A stretch of DNA of 64,000 bases from Gymnodinialimonas ulvae (GTDB taxonomy: Bacteria; Pseudomonadota; Alphaproteobacteria; Rhodobacterales; Rhodobacteraceae), in contig NZ_JBBIFX010000001.1 in assembly GCF_037543845.1 (NCBI RefSeq), positions 1,116,001-1,180,000 on the forward strand. The letters are read 5' to 3'. A program made the position numbers and the translations under genes. The notes under the pieces are model-generated. The model saw only the letters and a program-made list of their open reading frames with translations, made no database searches and was not told the DNA's origin. This document shows, piece by piece, positions 45,316 to 54,972 of the stretch (position 1 is its first letter; each line of letters starts with the position of its first letter).

Positions 45316-45877
45316 GGATCACCCGCACGTAATGCTGCGTTTCGGCAAACGGCGGCACGCCATCATGCGCCTCGACCGCTTCGGGGCCGGCGTTGTAGGC
45401 GGCCAGCGCCAGGCGCCAGGTGCCGAACCGGCGGAATTGTTGCGCGAGGTAGCGCGCGCCACCGTCGAGATTGGCCACCGGATCAAGTGGGTCGACCCCG
45501 AGCAGATCGGCGGTTCCGGGCATCAATTGCGCCAGACCGAGTGCACCGGCGGTGCTGATGGCTTCGGTGTTCCAGGCGGATTCCTGTTGCACGAGGCGCA
45601 GGAAGATGTCCTCGGGGATGCCATGGCGGCGCGCGGCGGCGCGCGCCACGTCCAGAAACGGCCCGTCATAGCCGCCCTCATAGGTCGGAAGCGCGCGCTC
45701 GACGGCGGAGTTGGGGCGCAGGCGGTTCGAGAATTCGTATTGCGTCGCCGCGCGCCCATCAAGGACGTTCATCATCCGATCCAGCCGGTCGAGCCCGGAT
45801 TGCGCCTGCGCCGACATCGGCAGGATGGCCATGGCGAGCCCAAGCAGGATCGTTCGGTAATGGAACACGTTCGTCAC
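45299..45877 (-). CDS. Lytic transglycosylase (SLT domain), exported
   Basis: The 192-residue protein has a signal peptide (MSAQAQS, cleavage near residue 26) and an SLT/goose-lysozyme-like domain. The motifs are LRLVQQESAWNTEAISTAGALGLAQLMPGTA, with the catalytic Glu in QQES, and AAYNAGPEAVEAHDGVPPFAET. It should cleave peptidoglycan glycan strands in the periplasm. It diverges from ssb and overlaps the next gene on its strand. Confidence 0.92.
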   Translation of the reverse strand: MTNVFHYRTILLGLAMAILPMSAQAQSGLDRLDRMMNVLDGRAATQYEFSNRLRPNSAVERALPTYEGGYDGPFLDVARAAARRHGIPEDIFLRLVQQESAWNTEAISTAGALGLAQLMPGTADLLGVDPLDPVANLDGGARYLAQQFRRFGTWRLALAAYNAGPEAVEAHDGVPPFAETQHYVRVILGTRS

Positions 45878-46063
45878 AAAAGCTGTTGATAACCCGCGTG
45901 AATATAGTCCGAGAGCGCGCGCCGATCCAGCCCACGTGTTTTCCGGACAGGATTCGGCTTTTCTTAACCCTGTTGCGATGGTCTAACCGGGACAAAGTGC
46001 AGCCCCCGGAATCGCGGCATCACGCGGGGGGGATGGCGCGAGAACAGCACAGAGGGATTTCGC

Positions 46064-46585
46064 ATGGCGGGCTCGGTCAACAAGGTCATTCTCATCGGCA
46101 ATCTTGGGCGCGATCCCGAGGTGCGCAGTTTCCAAAATGGTGGCAAGGTCTGTAACCTGCGCATCGCCACGTCGGAGACCTGGAAAGACCGCAACAGCGG
46201 CGAGCGGCGTGAGAAGACCGAATGGCATTCCGTCGCGATTTTCTCCGAACCGCTGGCGCGTGTCGCCGAGCAATATCTGCGCAAGGGCTCGAAGGTTTAT
46301 ATCGAGGGCCAGCTGGAAACCCGCAAATGGCAGGACCAAAGCGGGCAAGATCGGTATTCGACGGAAGTGGTCCTGCGCCCGTACCGCTCTGAGCTGACGA
46401 TGCTGGACGGTCGCGATGGCGGCGGCGGCGGGGGTGGCGGCGGCTACGGCGGTGGTGGCGGCGGGTATGATGACCGCGGCGGCAGCTTTGGCGGCGATGA
46501 TCGCGGCGGCTCGGGCGGTGGATCGGGCGGCAGCGGCGGCGGCTTTGGTGGCGGCTCAGACCTCGACGACGAGATCCCGTTCTGA
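46064..46585 (+). CDS. ssb: Single-stranded DNA-binding protein
   Basis: The 173-residue protein has the OB-fold of SSB (MAGSVNKVILIGNLGRDPEVR, TEWHSVAIFSEPLARVAEQYLRKGSKVYIEGQL), a long Gly-rich linker at about 118-163, and the acidic C-terminal tip DLDDEIPF that binds partner proteins. The Gly linker is encoded by GGCGGC-type repeats. I found no LexA box of the GTTC-N7-GTTC type in the 186-bp upstream gap. Confidence 0.96.
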   Translation: MAGSVNKVILIGNLGRDPEVRSFQNGGKVCNLRIATSETWKDRNSGERREKTEWHSVAIFSEPLARVAEQYLRKGSKVYIEGQLETRKWQDQSGQDRYSTEVVLRPYRSELTMLDGRDGGGGGGGGGYGGGGGGYDDRGGSFGGDDRGGSGGGSGGSGGGFGGGSDLDDEIPF

Positions 46586-46636
46586 GGACTGGCGTATCGC
46601 TATCTCTGGCGGTGGGGCATGTGGCCGATGTCGGAT

Positions 46637-46670
46637 GCCTCCGGCGGAGGTTTTTCTGGCAAGATGAAAC
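46637..46670 (+). repeat. Short dispersed hairpin element, copy A
   Basis: GCCTCCGGCGGAGG is a near-perfect palindrome followed by TTTTTCTGGCAAGATGAAAC. The tail matches that of the composite repeat at 61581 (TTTTTTCAGCAAGATGAAAC). It lies 50 bp after ssb and may end its transcript. Confidence 0.7.
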
Positions 46671-46724
46671 AACCCATCCGCGCATGGTGAAACCTGCGCG
46701 CGGGCGGGTTTCGGGGGGAATGCA

Positions 46725-47915
46725 ATGAACCAGCCCATCAATCCCGCCTTCGCGGCGACCTTTCCGCCCCCGGTGATGGAGGCGCGGCGCTGGATCACCG
46801 GCAAGGTGTTTCCCGACAACCACCCGTTGATGAACCTCAGCCAGGCTGCACCGGTCGATCCGCCGCCCCAGGCGCTGATGCAGGCGATGGCGGATGCGAT
46901 CCTGACCGATCCTTCGGTGCATCTCTATGGGCCGGTTCTGGGGCTTGGCGCGCTGCGCGAGGAATTGGCCAGCCAGTGGAGCGTGGGGTACGGCGGCGCG
47001 GTGCGCCCGGCGCAGGTCGCGATCACGGCGGGCTGCAATCAGGCGTTCACCTCGGTTCTTGCGACGCTGGCGGGCGCGGGCGATGAGGTGATCGTGCCGC
47101 TGCCGTTCTATTTCAACCACCAGATGTGGCTGGATATGGCCGGTGTGCGCGGGGTTTACCTGCCCACGGGTGCGGACCTTTTGCCGGACCCCGAGCAGGC
47201 GGCGCAGCTGATCACCGAACGGACCCGCGCGATTGTGCTGGTCAGCCCCAACAACCCCGCCGGCGTGGAATATCCCGCCGCCTTGATGCGCGCGTTCTAC
47301 GATCTGGCCAAGGCCCATGATCTGGCGCTGATCGTGGATGAGACCTACCGCGATTTCCATTCCGCCGATGGCGCGCCGCACGACCTGTTCACCGATCCTG
47401 ATTGGGATGGGACTCTGGTGCATTTGTATTCTTTCTCAAAGGCTTATCGCCTGACGGGGCACCGTGTGGGGGCGATCATGGCATCGGAGGCGCGATTGGC
47501 GGAGGTTGAAAAATTCCTCGATACCGTTGCGATCTGTCCGCCGCAGGTGGGCCAGATCGGCGCGCTGTGGGGGATGCAGAACCTGGGCGATTGGCTGGCG
47601 GGCGAGCGGCTCGAAATCCTCGCGCGGCGCGACGCGATCCGGACCGGGTTTAAGCGGCTGCCGCAGTGGGATCTGCTCGGTTCGGGCGCCTATTTCGCCT
47701 ATGTCCGCCACCCCTTCGCCGAAGCCTCCGACGCGGTGGCCAAACGGTTGGTCGATGACGCGCATCTTCTGGTTCTGCCCGGCACGATGTTCGGCCCGCT
47801 GAAGGCGCAGGGCGGCTCGGGTCAGGCCGAGGCGACGTTGCGCATCGCGTTTGCCAATGCCGATGCCGCCGGGCTTGACGAAATGGTGACGCGACTGGCC
47901 GCGATTGCGCCCTGA
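46725..47915 (+). CDS. Pyridoxal-phosphate aminotransferase, class I/II
   Basis: The 396-residue protein has the fold-type I aminotransferase pattern: HLYGPVLGLGALREELA, ITAGCNQAFTSVLATL, VSPNNPAGVEYP, VDETYRDF and the PLP lysine in YSFSKAYRLTGHRVG. The substrate is not clear; aspartate- or aromatic-type specificity is possible. It starts 54 bp after a dispersed hairpin element and is 76 bp before ppiD. Confidence 0.88.
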   Translation: MNQPINPAFAATFPPPVMEARRWITGKVFPDNHPLMNLSQAAPVDPPPQALMQAMADAILTDPSVHLYGPVLGLGALREELASQWSVGYGGAVRPAQVAITAGCNQAFTSVLATLAGAGDEVIVPLPFYFNHQMWLDMAGVRGVYLPTGADLLPDPEQAAQLITERTRAIVLVSPNNPAGVEYPAALMRAFYDLAKAHDLALIVDETYRDFHSADGAPHDLFTDPDWDGTLVHLYSFSKAYRLTGHRVGAIMASEARLAEVEKFLDTVAICPPQVGQIGALWGMQNLGDWLAGERLEILARRDAIRTGFKRLPQWDLLGSGAYFAYVRHPFAEASDAVAKRLVDDAHLLVLPGTMFGPLKAQGGSGQAEATLRIAFANADAAGLDEMVTRLAAIAP

Positions 47916-47991
47916 ACCGCTTGCCCCCGAACCGCCAAACCCGTATCGATCTGCAACCGAAAATCACCCCAACCTGAGGGACGCTTGAGCA

Positions 47992-49845
47992 ATGGCGAAA
48001 ACTGCGGCGAAGAAAGTCGGCAATATCTTTGTCTGGATCCTGATGGGCCTGCTGTTTGTGGCGCTGGCGGGGTTTGGCATCGGCTCGTTCGCGGGCGGAT
48101 CAAGCCAGGTGGGAAGCGTCGGAGACGTCGAGATCACCGCCGACGATTACTATCGCGCGCTCAACAACGAATTGCGCGCCCAGATTGCCGACACCGGCGA
48201 GGTTGTGACCTTCGCGCAGCTGCGCACACGCGGCGTGGATGAACAGGTGCTGGCCGGCCTGATTGCGCGCGCGGCCCTGAGCCACGAGGCCTCGGAAATG
48301 GGCATTTCGGTAGGGGACGAGGAAGTCGCGCGCCAGATCCAGCAGATCCAGGCGTTCCAGGGAACCGGCGGCGCGTTTGATCGCAATTCCTACGAATTCG
48401 TCCTGTCCCAACAGGGCGCAACCCCGCGCGAATTCGAGGAAGACACCCGCGAAGATATCTCGCGCGCGTTGTTGCAGGCGGCCGTGGTCGGGGGCCTGAC
48501 CCCGCCCGATATCTTTGCCGAAACCATCGCCGCCTATCAGGGCGAGACGCGCGATTTCACCCGCCTGACCGTGGGCCGGGCCGAATTGGCCGAGGATCTG
48601 GCCGAGCCGACGGATGCCGATCTGCTGGCCTATTACGAAGAAAACCCGCAACGCTTCACCCGCCCCGAAGCGCGGCGCATCACCTATGCATGGATCATTC
48701 CCGACCACATCCGCGATGATGTGGCCCTGTCCGAAGACGATCTGCGCGGGCTCTATGACGACCGGATCAACCTTTATGTGCAGCCCGAGCGCCGCCTGCT
48801 GGAACGGCTGGTCTTCGGCACAACCGACGACGCGCAGGCCGCCTTTGACGCGATCGCCGCCGGGGAGACCGATTTCGACACGCTGGTGGCCGAGCGGGAT
48901 CTGACGCTGGACGATGTCGATATCGGCGAGGTGGCCGCCGAGGATCTGGGTTCTGCCGCGGCCGAAGCCGTCTTCTCCGACGATGAGAGCGAGATCATCG
49001 GGCCGGTCGCGACCGATCTTGGCCCGGCGCTGTTTCGGGTGAACGCGGTGTTGGAAGCCTCCGAGGTCACGTTTGAAGAGGCGCGTGACGACCTGGCCTC
49101 GGAATTGGCGGGCGAAGCCGCGCGCCGCGAGATCGACGACATGCGCGAGGCGCTCGACGATCAGCTGGCCAGTGGCGCCACGCTGGAAGAGCTGGCCGCA
49201 GACAGCGCGATGCGCCTTGCCACGCTTGACTACACGCCCGCCTCCGAAGAGGGCATCGCGGCCTATGACAATTTCCGCGACGCCGCTGAAGCCGTGGAAG
49301 ACGGCGATTTCCCGGAGTTGCTGGACTTGTCGGACGGCGGTTTGTTCGCCGTGCGCCTCGACGAGATCGTGCCCCCCACCCTGCCTCCGCTGGAAGGGAT
49401 CGAGGGTGCGGTCGCAGAGGCCTGGACCAATAGCGCGCTGCGCGATGCGGTTGCCGCCCGCGCTTCGGATCTGGTGGCGCAGATGGCGCAGGGGGCCACG
49501 CTGGAGGATCTGGGCGACACCGCCGAAGATCGCCTGATCCGCCGTCAGGACCTTTTGCCCGATCTGCCGCCCACGACCGTTGCGCAGGTGTTCCAGATGG
49601 AAAACGTCGGTGATGTGGTGATGATCCCCGGCGCCGAGGCCGCCCATGTCGTGCGCCTTGATGCGATCAACCCCGCCACCCGCGAGGCGCCGGACACGGC
49701 CGTCATTCTGCAGATCCTCGACCAGACCATCGCGCAATCCATCGCGACCGATATCTTCGAGGCCTATGGTCAGGCGACACAGGCAGAGGCCGGGTTCACG
49801 ACCAACAGCGCGGTCATCAACTCCGTCCACGCAGCCTTCCCCTGA
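47992..49845 (+). CDS. ppiD: Membrane-anchored periplasmic folding factor PpiD (SurA/parvulin type)
   Basis: The 617-residue protein has an N-terminal inner-membrane anchor (about 11-33, IFVWILMGLLFVALAGFGIG), a SurA-like chaperone domain at about 40-230, a parvulin-like region at about 260-370 and an acidic helical C-terminus. PpiD assists proteins emerging from the Sec channel. The parvulin active-site residues are not obvious, so isomerase activity may be absent, as in several PpiD proteins. Its TGA shares a base with the trpE ATG, so trpE is translationally coupled to it. Confidence 0.9.
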   Translation: MAKTAAKKVGNIFVWILMGLLFVALAGFGIGSFAGGSSQVGSVGDVEITADDYYRALNNELRAQIADTGEVVTFAQLRTRGVDEQVLAGLIARAALSHEASEMGISVGDEEVARQIQQIQAFQGTGGAFDRNSYEFVLSQQGATPREFEEDTREDISRALLQAAVVGGLTPPDIFAETIAAYQGETRDFTRLTVGRAELAEDLAEPTDADLLAYYEENPQRFTRPEARRITYAWIIPDHIRDDVALSEDDLRGLYDDRINLYVQPERRLLERLVFGTTDDAQAAFDAIAAGETDFDTLVAERDLTLDDVDIGEVAAEDLGSAAAEAVFSDDESEIIGPVATDLGPALFRVNAVLEASEVTFEEARDDLASELAGEAARREIDDMREALDDQLASGATLEELAADSAMRLATLDYTPASEEGIAAYDNFRDAAEAVEDGDFPELLDLSDGGLFAVRLDEIVPPTLPPLEGIEGAVAEAWTNSALRDAVAARASDLVAQMAQGATLEDLGDTAEDRLIRRQDLLPDLPPTTVAQVFQMENVGDVVMIPGAEAAHVVRLDAINPATREAPDTAVILQILDQTIAQSIATDIFEAYGQATQAEAGFTTNSAVINSVHAAFP

Positions 49846-51356
49846 TGGCTGAGCTCAGCGATTTCGACGCCTTTTGCGAAGGCTGGGACCGCGGCGAAAA
49901 TCAGATCGTGCATGCACGGCTGGCCGCCGATCTGGATACGCCCGTGTCGGTCATGCTGAAGCTGACGGAGGCCGGGCGCGATGCCTTCATTCTGGAATCG
50001 GTGACCGGCGGCGAGGTGCGTGGGCGCTATTCGATCATCGGCCTGAAGCCTGACCTGATCTGGCGCTGCCGGGGCGCGGCATCCGAAATCAACCGCGCCG
50101 CGCGCTATGACCGCGACACGTTTGAGCCCTGCACCGCCCCGCCGCTTGAGGCCATTCGCGCGCTGCTGGCCGAATCCGCCATCGACATGCCCGCCGATCT
50201 GCCCGCCGCCGCAGCGGGCCTGTTCGGCTATCTCGGCTATGACATGATCCGGCTGGTCGAACACCTGCCCGATGTGAACCCCGACCCGCTTGGCCTGCCC
50301 GATGCGATTCTGATGCGCCCCTCCGTCATCGCGGTGCTCGACGGTGTGAAGGGGGAAGTCACGGTGGTCAGCCCGGCCTGGGTCTCGTCGGGTCTGAGCG
50401 CACGCGCGGCCTATGCGCAGGCCGCCGAACGGGTCTCGGACGCGCTGCGCGATCTTGAACGCGCGCCGTCGGTTGCTGCGCGCGAAATGGGCGATGCGCA
50501 GCCTCTGGGCGAGCCGGTTTCGAACTTCACCCACGATGGCTATCTGCAAGCCGTGGAGAAAGCGAAGGAATACATCCGCGCGGGCGACATCTTTCAGGTC
50601 GTGCCCTCGCAACGCTGGACCCTCGACTTTCCGGAACCGCCCTTTGCGCTCTACCGCGCGCTGCGGCGGACCAACCCGTCGCCGTTCATGTTCTACTTCA
50701 ATTTCGGCGGCTTTCAGGTCGTGGGCGCCTCGCCCGAGATCCTCGTGCGGGTCTTCGACGGCGAAGTCACGATCCGCCCCATCGCAGGCACCCGCCCGCG
50801 CGGTGCCACCCCCGAAGAGGACAAGGCGCTTGAGGCCGATCTGATGGGCGACGAAAAGGAACTGGCCGAGCATCTGATGCTGCTGGATCTGGGGCGCAAC
50901 GACACGGGCCGCGTCTCGAAAATCGGCACCGTGCGCCCGACCGAGGAATTCATCGTCGAGCGCTACAGCCACGTGATGCACATCGTCTCCAACGTGGTGG
51001 GCGCGCTTTCCGACGATCACGATGCGCTGTCTGCGTTGCTTGCGGGTTTGCCCGCCGGCACCGTCTCGGGCGCGCCCAAGGTCCGCGCGATGGAAATCAT
51101 TGACGAGCTTGAGCCCGAAAAGCGCGGCGTCTATGGCGGCGGCGTCGGCTATTTTAGCGCGGGCGGCGACATGGACATGTGCATCGCGCTCCGCACAGCC
51201 GTGGTCAAGGACGGCAAGCTTTATATTCAGGCCGGGGGTGGCGTGGTCTACGACAGCGACCCGGAGGCCGAATTCATGGAAACCGTCAACAAATCCCGTG
51301 CGATCCGCAAGGCCGCCGAAGACGCCAGCCTGTTCTCGCGCAGCGGCAACCGCTGA
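49845..51356 (+). CDS. trpE: Anthranilate synthase component I
   Basis: TrpE makes anthranilate from chorismate and ammonia supplied by TrpG, the first step to tryptophan. The 503-residue product has the N-terminal regulatory part (DTPVSVMLKLTEAG, FILESVTGGEVRGRYSIIG) and chorismate-binding motifs RPIAGTRPRG, LLDLGRNDTGRVS and PAGTVSGAPKVRAMEIIDELEP. It overlaps ppiD by one base and is parted from trpGDC by a gene on the other strand. No trp leader peptide is seen before it. Confidence 0.96.
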   Translation: MAELSDFDAFCEGWDRGENQIVHARLAADLDTPVSVMLKLTEAGRDAFILESVTGGEVRGRYSIIGLKPDLIWRCRGAASEINRAARYDRDTFEPCTAPPLEAIRALLAESAIDMPADLPAAAAGLFGYLGYDMIRLVEHLPDVNPDPLGLPDAILMRPSVIAVLDGVKGEVTVVSPAWVSSGLSARAAYAQAAERVSDALRDLERAPSVAAREMGDAQPLGEPVSNFTHDGYLQAVEKAKEYIRAGDIFQVVPSQRWTLDFPEPPFALYRALRRTNPSPFMFYFNFGGFQVVGASPEILVRVFDGEVTIRPIAGTRPRGATPEEDKALEADLMGDEKELAEHLMLLDLGRNDTGRVSKIGTVRPTEEFIVERYSHVMHIVSNVVGALSDDHDALSALLAGLPAGTVSGAPKVRAMEIIDELEPEKRGVYGGGVGYFSAGGDMDMCIALRTAVVKDGKLYIQAGGGVVYDSDPEAEFMETVNKSRAIRKAAEDASLFSRSGNR

Positions 51357-51394
51357 TCCGCAGCCGCCGACACGCGTACCGCACCGACGCCCGC

Positions 51395-53137
51395 TCAGTT
51401 CGCCCCGTCGCGCAGCAACACCGCCGACAACGGCGCCAGCGCCACTGCTTCCGAGCGATCGCTGAGCGCCCAGGATACCAGCGCCGTCACGGTGTCGGGC
51501 CGTGTGTGGCCCACCACGACCACGCCGCCTTCCTGCGCCGCGGTGAAGGCCGCCCGGGTCAGTGCGCGGGTGATGCGTGGCGCGGTATCATCGGCGTCGT
51601 CGAGCATCCGGAACACCGTCGCGCCCGGCACTCCGGCGCGCAACGCGCTTTGCTCGGCGGCGTTCAATCCACGCGGAAACGCCACAAGGCCCTGGCCCGT
51701 CTCCGCCAACATCGCCACCGTCGCGTCCAGCACCGGGCGGTCGCCCTGAATGCGATGATCAGGCGTGTCCAGAAGCGCCACCGCCTCCGGCACCACAACC
51801 CGCGCGGCCCCGACGGCCACCTCCGTATCGCGGGCCGTGGCCCCATCGACCAGCATCGAGCCAAGCATCACAACCTCGAACCCCGCCGCGCGGTAGGCCT
51901 GCGCACGGTCCGCGGCGTCGGGGTGCAAGGCGTCGACCGCGAAGGCCACCGGGAAGGACAACCCGGTCAGGGTCGACAATTCGATCGGGCTGTCGGGCTC
52001 GTCGATCAGGATCACCGCCAAAAGGGGGCGGGTTTCGCTGGCGTCGAAGGGGGCCGCGAAGGCTTCGATTGCGGGCAGGTCGCCGGACGGCTCCGGAACG
52101 GGCTCGGGGTCGGGGACCGCCGCCGCGCCGCCCATATCATCGCTCAGGTTCTGCGGCAGGCGCGAGGCCTGCGGAATGCGTGGCGCAAGGGGGGGATCGG
52201 CGCCAAGCCCGCCCGCGTCCCCGCCGATGGTCGGCAAGCGCGGCACCTGCAAGGCCGGGGTCTGCGGTTCGGTATCGTCCAACTCGGCAAGGGCCTCCGC
52301 CGGGGGCGTGGTCGCGCCAGTGGGGCCGTCGACCGGGTCCGCCGCTGCATCGCCTGCGACCGGCTCGGCGGCGTTTTCTGCCGCCGCAGCGTCCTCGACC
52401 TCGGGGTCAGGCGCAGGTTCGGACGCAGGCGCAGGCGCAGGCGTGGTCTGAACCTCGGGCGTCTCACTGGCCGAAGGCTGCGACAGAGAGACAGGCGTTG
52501 CCTCCTGGACCGGCGCATCCGACGCGCCGGACGCAGCCCCCGCCGGGGCCTGGGGTTGATCGCCCAACGCCGGGGCCGTCGCGATCCCGGACGGCGCTGC
52601 GGAGGACACTTCGGGCTGCGCCGCAGGCGACGTGTCGAACCGCGGCGCGGATTGTACCCCATTGGCCTGCGGGGCCGTCGGACTGGCCGCGTTGGGCGCG
52701 GTATCGAGGGCGGGCAGAACCGCCGCTTCCTCGGTCGGGGGGCGGTTGAATTCACTGCCGGAGGGCAGCGGCACATTTGTGGCCGGAGCCGCCGACCCTG
52801 TGTCCTCGGTCTCCGCGCCGCCGGTCTGCGGGTCGCCGGTCTGCGGGTCGTCGGTCTGCGGGTCGTCGGGTTGTGCCGCGTCAGATGCGTCGGTAGCCGG
52901 CGCGACGCTTTGCGGCGAGGGCTCCCCGGCGCCGCTGGCCTCGGCCCCTTGCGCGGCGTCACCGTGACCCGCGCCGCCCGCGGCGTCATCGGCATCTCCC
53001 GGCACATCCACCACGGCGCCATCCGCTCCGACCGCCGGCTCCGCACGGTCCGGCAGTGGCGTGCTCAGCGAGAGGCCCGCAATAACAACTCCAGACACCA
53101 AAAGTCCTGAAAGGATCCCAACTCCAAGACCATTCAT
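51395..53137 (-). CDS. Divergent polysaccharide deacetylase (YibQ/DUF610 family), long variant
   Basis: The 580-residue protein has an N-terminal membrane anchor (MNGLGVGILSGLLVSGVVIAG). A very long Ala/Pro/Asp/Glu-rich linker of about 310 residues includes tandem DDPQT repeats. The C-terminal YibQ domain starts near RPLLAVILIDEPDSPIELSTL and continues with FAVDALHPDAADRAQAYRAAGFEVVMLGSML. YibQ proteins have a NodB-like fold and are thought to act in envelope metabolism. The usual N-terminal DDxG-type metal residues read as IDEP here. AGGAG lies eight bases before the ATG at 53137. Confidence 0.82.
   Translation of the reverse strand: MNGLGVGILSGLLVSGVVIAGLSLSTPLPDRAEPAVGADGAVVDVPGDADDAAGGAGHGDAAQGAEASGAGEPSPQSVAPATDASDAAQPDDPQTDDPQTGDPQTGGAETEDTGSAAPATNVPLPSGSEFNRPPTEEAAVLPALDTAPNAASPTAPQANGVQSAPRFDTSPAAQPEVSSAAPSGIATAPALGDQPQAPAGAASGASDAPVQEATPVSLSQPSASETPEVQTTPAPAPASEPAPDPEVEDAAAAENAAEPVAGDAAADPVDGPTGATTPPAEALAELDDTEPQTPALQVPRLPTIGGDAGGLGADPPLAPRIPQASRLPQNLSDDMGGAAAVPDPEPVPEPSGDLPAIEAFAAPFDASETRPLLAVILIDEPDSPIELSTLTGLSFPVAFAVDALHPDAADRAQAYRAAGFEVVMLGSMLVDGATARDTEVAVGAARVVVPEAVALLDTPDHRIQGDRPVLDATVAMLAETGQGLVAFPRGLNAAEQSALRAGVPGATVFRMLDDADDTAPRITRALTRAAFTAAQEGGVVVVGHTRPDTVTALVSWALSDRSEAVALAPLSAVLLRDGAN
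52822..52866. repeat. 15-bp tandem repeat inside the YibQ-type gene
   Basis: Three 15-bp units CGGTCTGCGGGTCGT (the first with C as its last base) encode DDPQT-type repeats in the linker. The unit length keeps the frame. Confidence 0.85.
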
Positions 53138-53287
53138 GGCCCCTGCTCCTGTCTGCTCAGGCCCGGATTCACCGCCCGGGCGCAGCTGATGCGGCGCGCA
53201 GGCCCACCTTGACCCCCGCGCGCGGCTTTGAAACATGTATAGCGCGGGCGCGCGGCGCCTTCACCCCCTTTTGCGTGAGGTCGCCCT

Positions 53288-53878
53288 TTGTCCCTTCTGT
53301 TGATCGATAATTACGACAGTTTCACCTACAACCTGGTCCATTACCTTGGCGAGCTGGGGGCGGATGTGCGCGTTGTGCGCAACGACCAGATCTCGGTTCA
53401 GGAGGCGATGGCGTCCGGCGCGCGCGGAATTGTGCTCAGCCCCGGCCCCGGCACCCCGGACCAGGCGGGGATCTGCCTGAGCCTGACGAAGGCGGCGGCA
53501 GGCGCGGGCCTGCCCGTATTCGGTGTGTGCCTCGGGCATCAGACCATCGGCGCGGCCTTTGGCGGCCATGTGCAGCAGCATTCCGACATCGTGCATGGCA
53601 AGATGGGCGCAATCCAACACCAGGGCGCGGGCGTATTCGCGGGCCTGCCCTCGCCGCTCGCCGCGACGCGGTATCATTCGCTTGTCGTCGACCGCGCCAG
53701 CCTGCCGCCCGAGCTTGAGGTGACGGCCCAGTTGGAGGACGGCACGATCATGGGCCTGCGCCACCGCGACTTGCCCGTCGAGGGCGTACAATTCCACCCT
53801 GAAAGCATCCGCTCCGAACATGGGCACGCGATGCTGAAAACCTTCCTTGCGACGACCCAGACAAGCGAGCCCGCATGA
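53288..53878 (+). CDS. trpG: Anthranilate synthase component II (glutamine amidotransferase)
   Basis: TrpG releases ammonia from glutamine for TrpE. The 196-residue protein has the class I amidotransferase triad C81 (GVCLGHQ), H170 and E172 (VQFHPESI). The start is a TTG at 53288, giving SLLLIDNYDSFTYNLVHYLG; TGAGG lies about ten bases upstream. It opens the trpG-trpD-trpC-moaC-moeA run, with a promoter expected in the 150-bp divergent gap. Confidence 0.96.
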   Translation: MSLLLIDNYDSFTYNLVHYLGELGADVRVVRNDQISVQEAMASGARGIVLSPGPGTPDQAGICLSLTKAAAGAGLPVFGVCLGHQTIGAAFGGHVQQHSDIVHGKMGAIQHQGAGVFAGLPSPLAATRYHSLVVDRASLPPELEVTAQLEDGTIMGLRHRDLPVEGVQFHPESIRSEHGHAMLKTFLATTQTSEPA

Positions 53879-54945
53879 CCAACACCCCCAACGATTCCAT
53901 GAAACCGATCATTTTCGCGGCCTCCGAAGGGCCGCTCAGCCGCGCGCAGGCCGAGGAAGCCTTTGCCTACCTCTTCGATGGCGCGGCCAGCCCGGCACAG
54001 ATGGGCGGGCTGATCATGGCGATCCGCGCGCGCGGGGAAAGCGTTGCGGAATATGCCGCCGCCGCACAGGTGATGCGCGAGCGATGTGTGGCCGTGACCG
54101 CGCCCGAGGGGGCGATGGATATCGTGGGCACCGGCGGCGACGGGATGGGCACGTTGAATATCTCCACCGCAACGGCGTTTGTGGTGGCGGGTGCGGGCGT
54201 GCCGGTGGCCAAGCACGGCAACCGCAACCTGTCGTCGAAATCCGGCGCGGCGGATGTCCTGGGTCAGATGGGCATCGACGTGATGGTCGGCGCGGATGTG
54301 GTGGAGGCCTCCCTGGCGCAGGCCGGGATCGGGTTCATGATGGCGCCGATGCACCATCCGGCGGTCAAACATGTCATGCCGATCCGGCAGGAACTGGGCT
54401 GCAAGACGATCTTCAACATCCTCGGGCCGCTGACCAATCCGGCGGGCGTGAAACGGCAGTTGACCGGGGCGTTTGCCATCGACCTGATCTATCCGATGGC
54501 CGAGACGTTGAAGGAGCTGGGGTCCGAGGCGGCATGGCTTGTGCATGGCTCGGACGGGACGGATGAAATCTCAATCTCCGGCCCGACGCAGGTGGTGGAG
54601 CTGCGCGACGGGACGCTGCGCTCGCGCGAGGTGCATCCCGAGGATGCGGGCCTGCCGGTGCATCCGTTCCGTGATATCCTGGGTGGCACCCCAGATGAAA
54701 ACGCGCAGGCCTTCCGCGATCTTTTGGACGGGGCCGAGGGCGCCTATCGCGATGCGGTTTTGATGAATGCCGCCGCCGCCCTGATCGTGGCGGGCCGGGT
54801 GACGGAACTCCGCGATGGGGTCGAGATTGCGCGCGACAGCATCGACAGCGCAAGCGCCAAGCGGGCCGTGGAAACCGTGGCGCGGGTGACATCGGGGGGG
54901 GTAGGGTCTTTTGCGCGTGCTGCAAGGGACGCGCACGGGGGCTGA
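53875..54945 (+). CDS. trpD: Anthranilate phosphoribosyltransferase
   Basis: TrpD joins anthranilate to phosphoribosyl pyrophosphate. The 356-residue protein has the GTGGDGMGTLNISTATAFV motif near residue 85, KHGNRNLSSKSGAADVL and NILGPLTNP. It overlaps trpG by four bases (ATGA). The N-terminal residues before MKPIIFAASEG are extra; the second ATG is an alternative start. Confidence 0.96.
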   Translation: MTNTPNDSMKPIIFAASEGPLSRAQAEEAFAYLFDGAASPAQMGGLIMAIRARGESVAEYAAAAQVMRERCVAVTAPEGAMDIVGTGGDGMGTLNISTATAFVVAGAGVPVAKHGNRNLSSKSGAADVLGQMGIDVMVGADVVEASLAQAGIGFMMAPMHHPAVKHVMPIRQELGCKTIFNILGPLTNPAGVKRQLTGAFAIDLIYPMAETLKELGSEAAWLVHGSDGTDEISISGPTQVVELRDGTLRSREVHPEDAGLPVHPFRDILGGTPDENAQAFRDLLDGAEGAYRDAVLMNAAAALIVAGRVTELRDGVEIARDSIDSASAKRAVETVARVTSGGVGSFARAARDAHGG

Positions 54946-54972
54946 ACGGCGATGCCAGCGGCAGGTGGAGGA

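Noticed and set aside
45878..46063. A LexA box upstream of ssb
   Set aside because: GAAC and GTTC both occur near 45866-45874, but not in the direct GTTC-N7-GTTC spacing.
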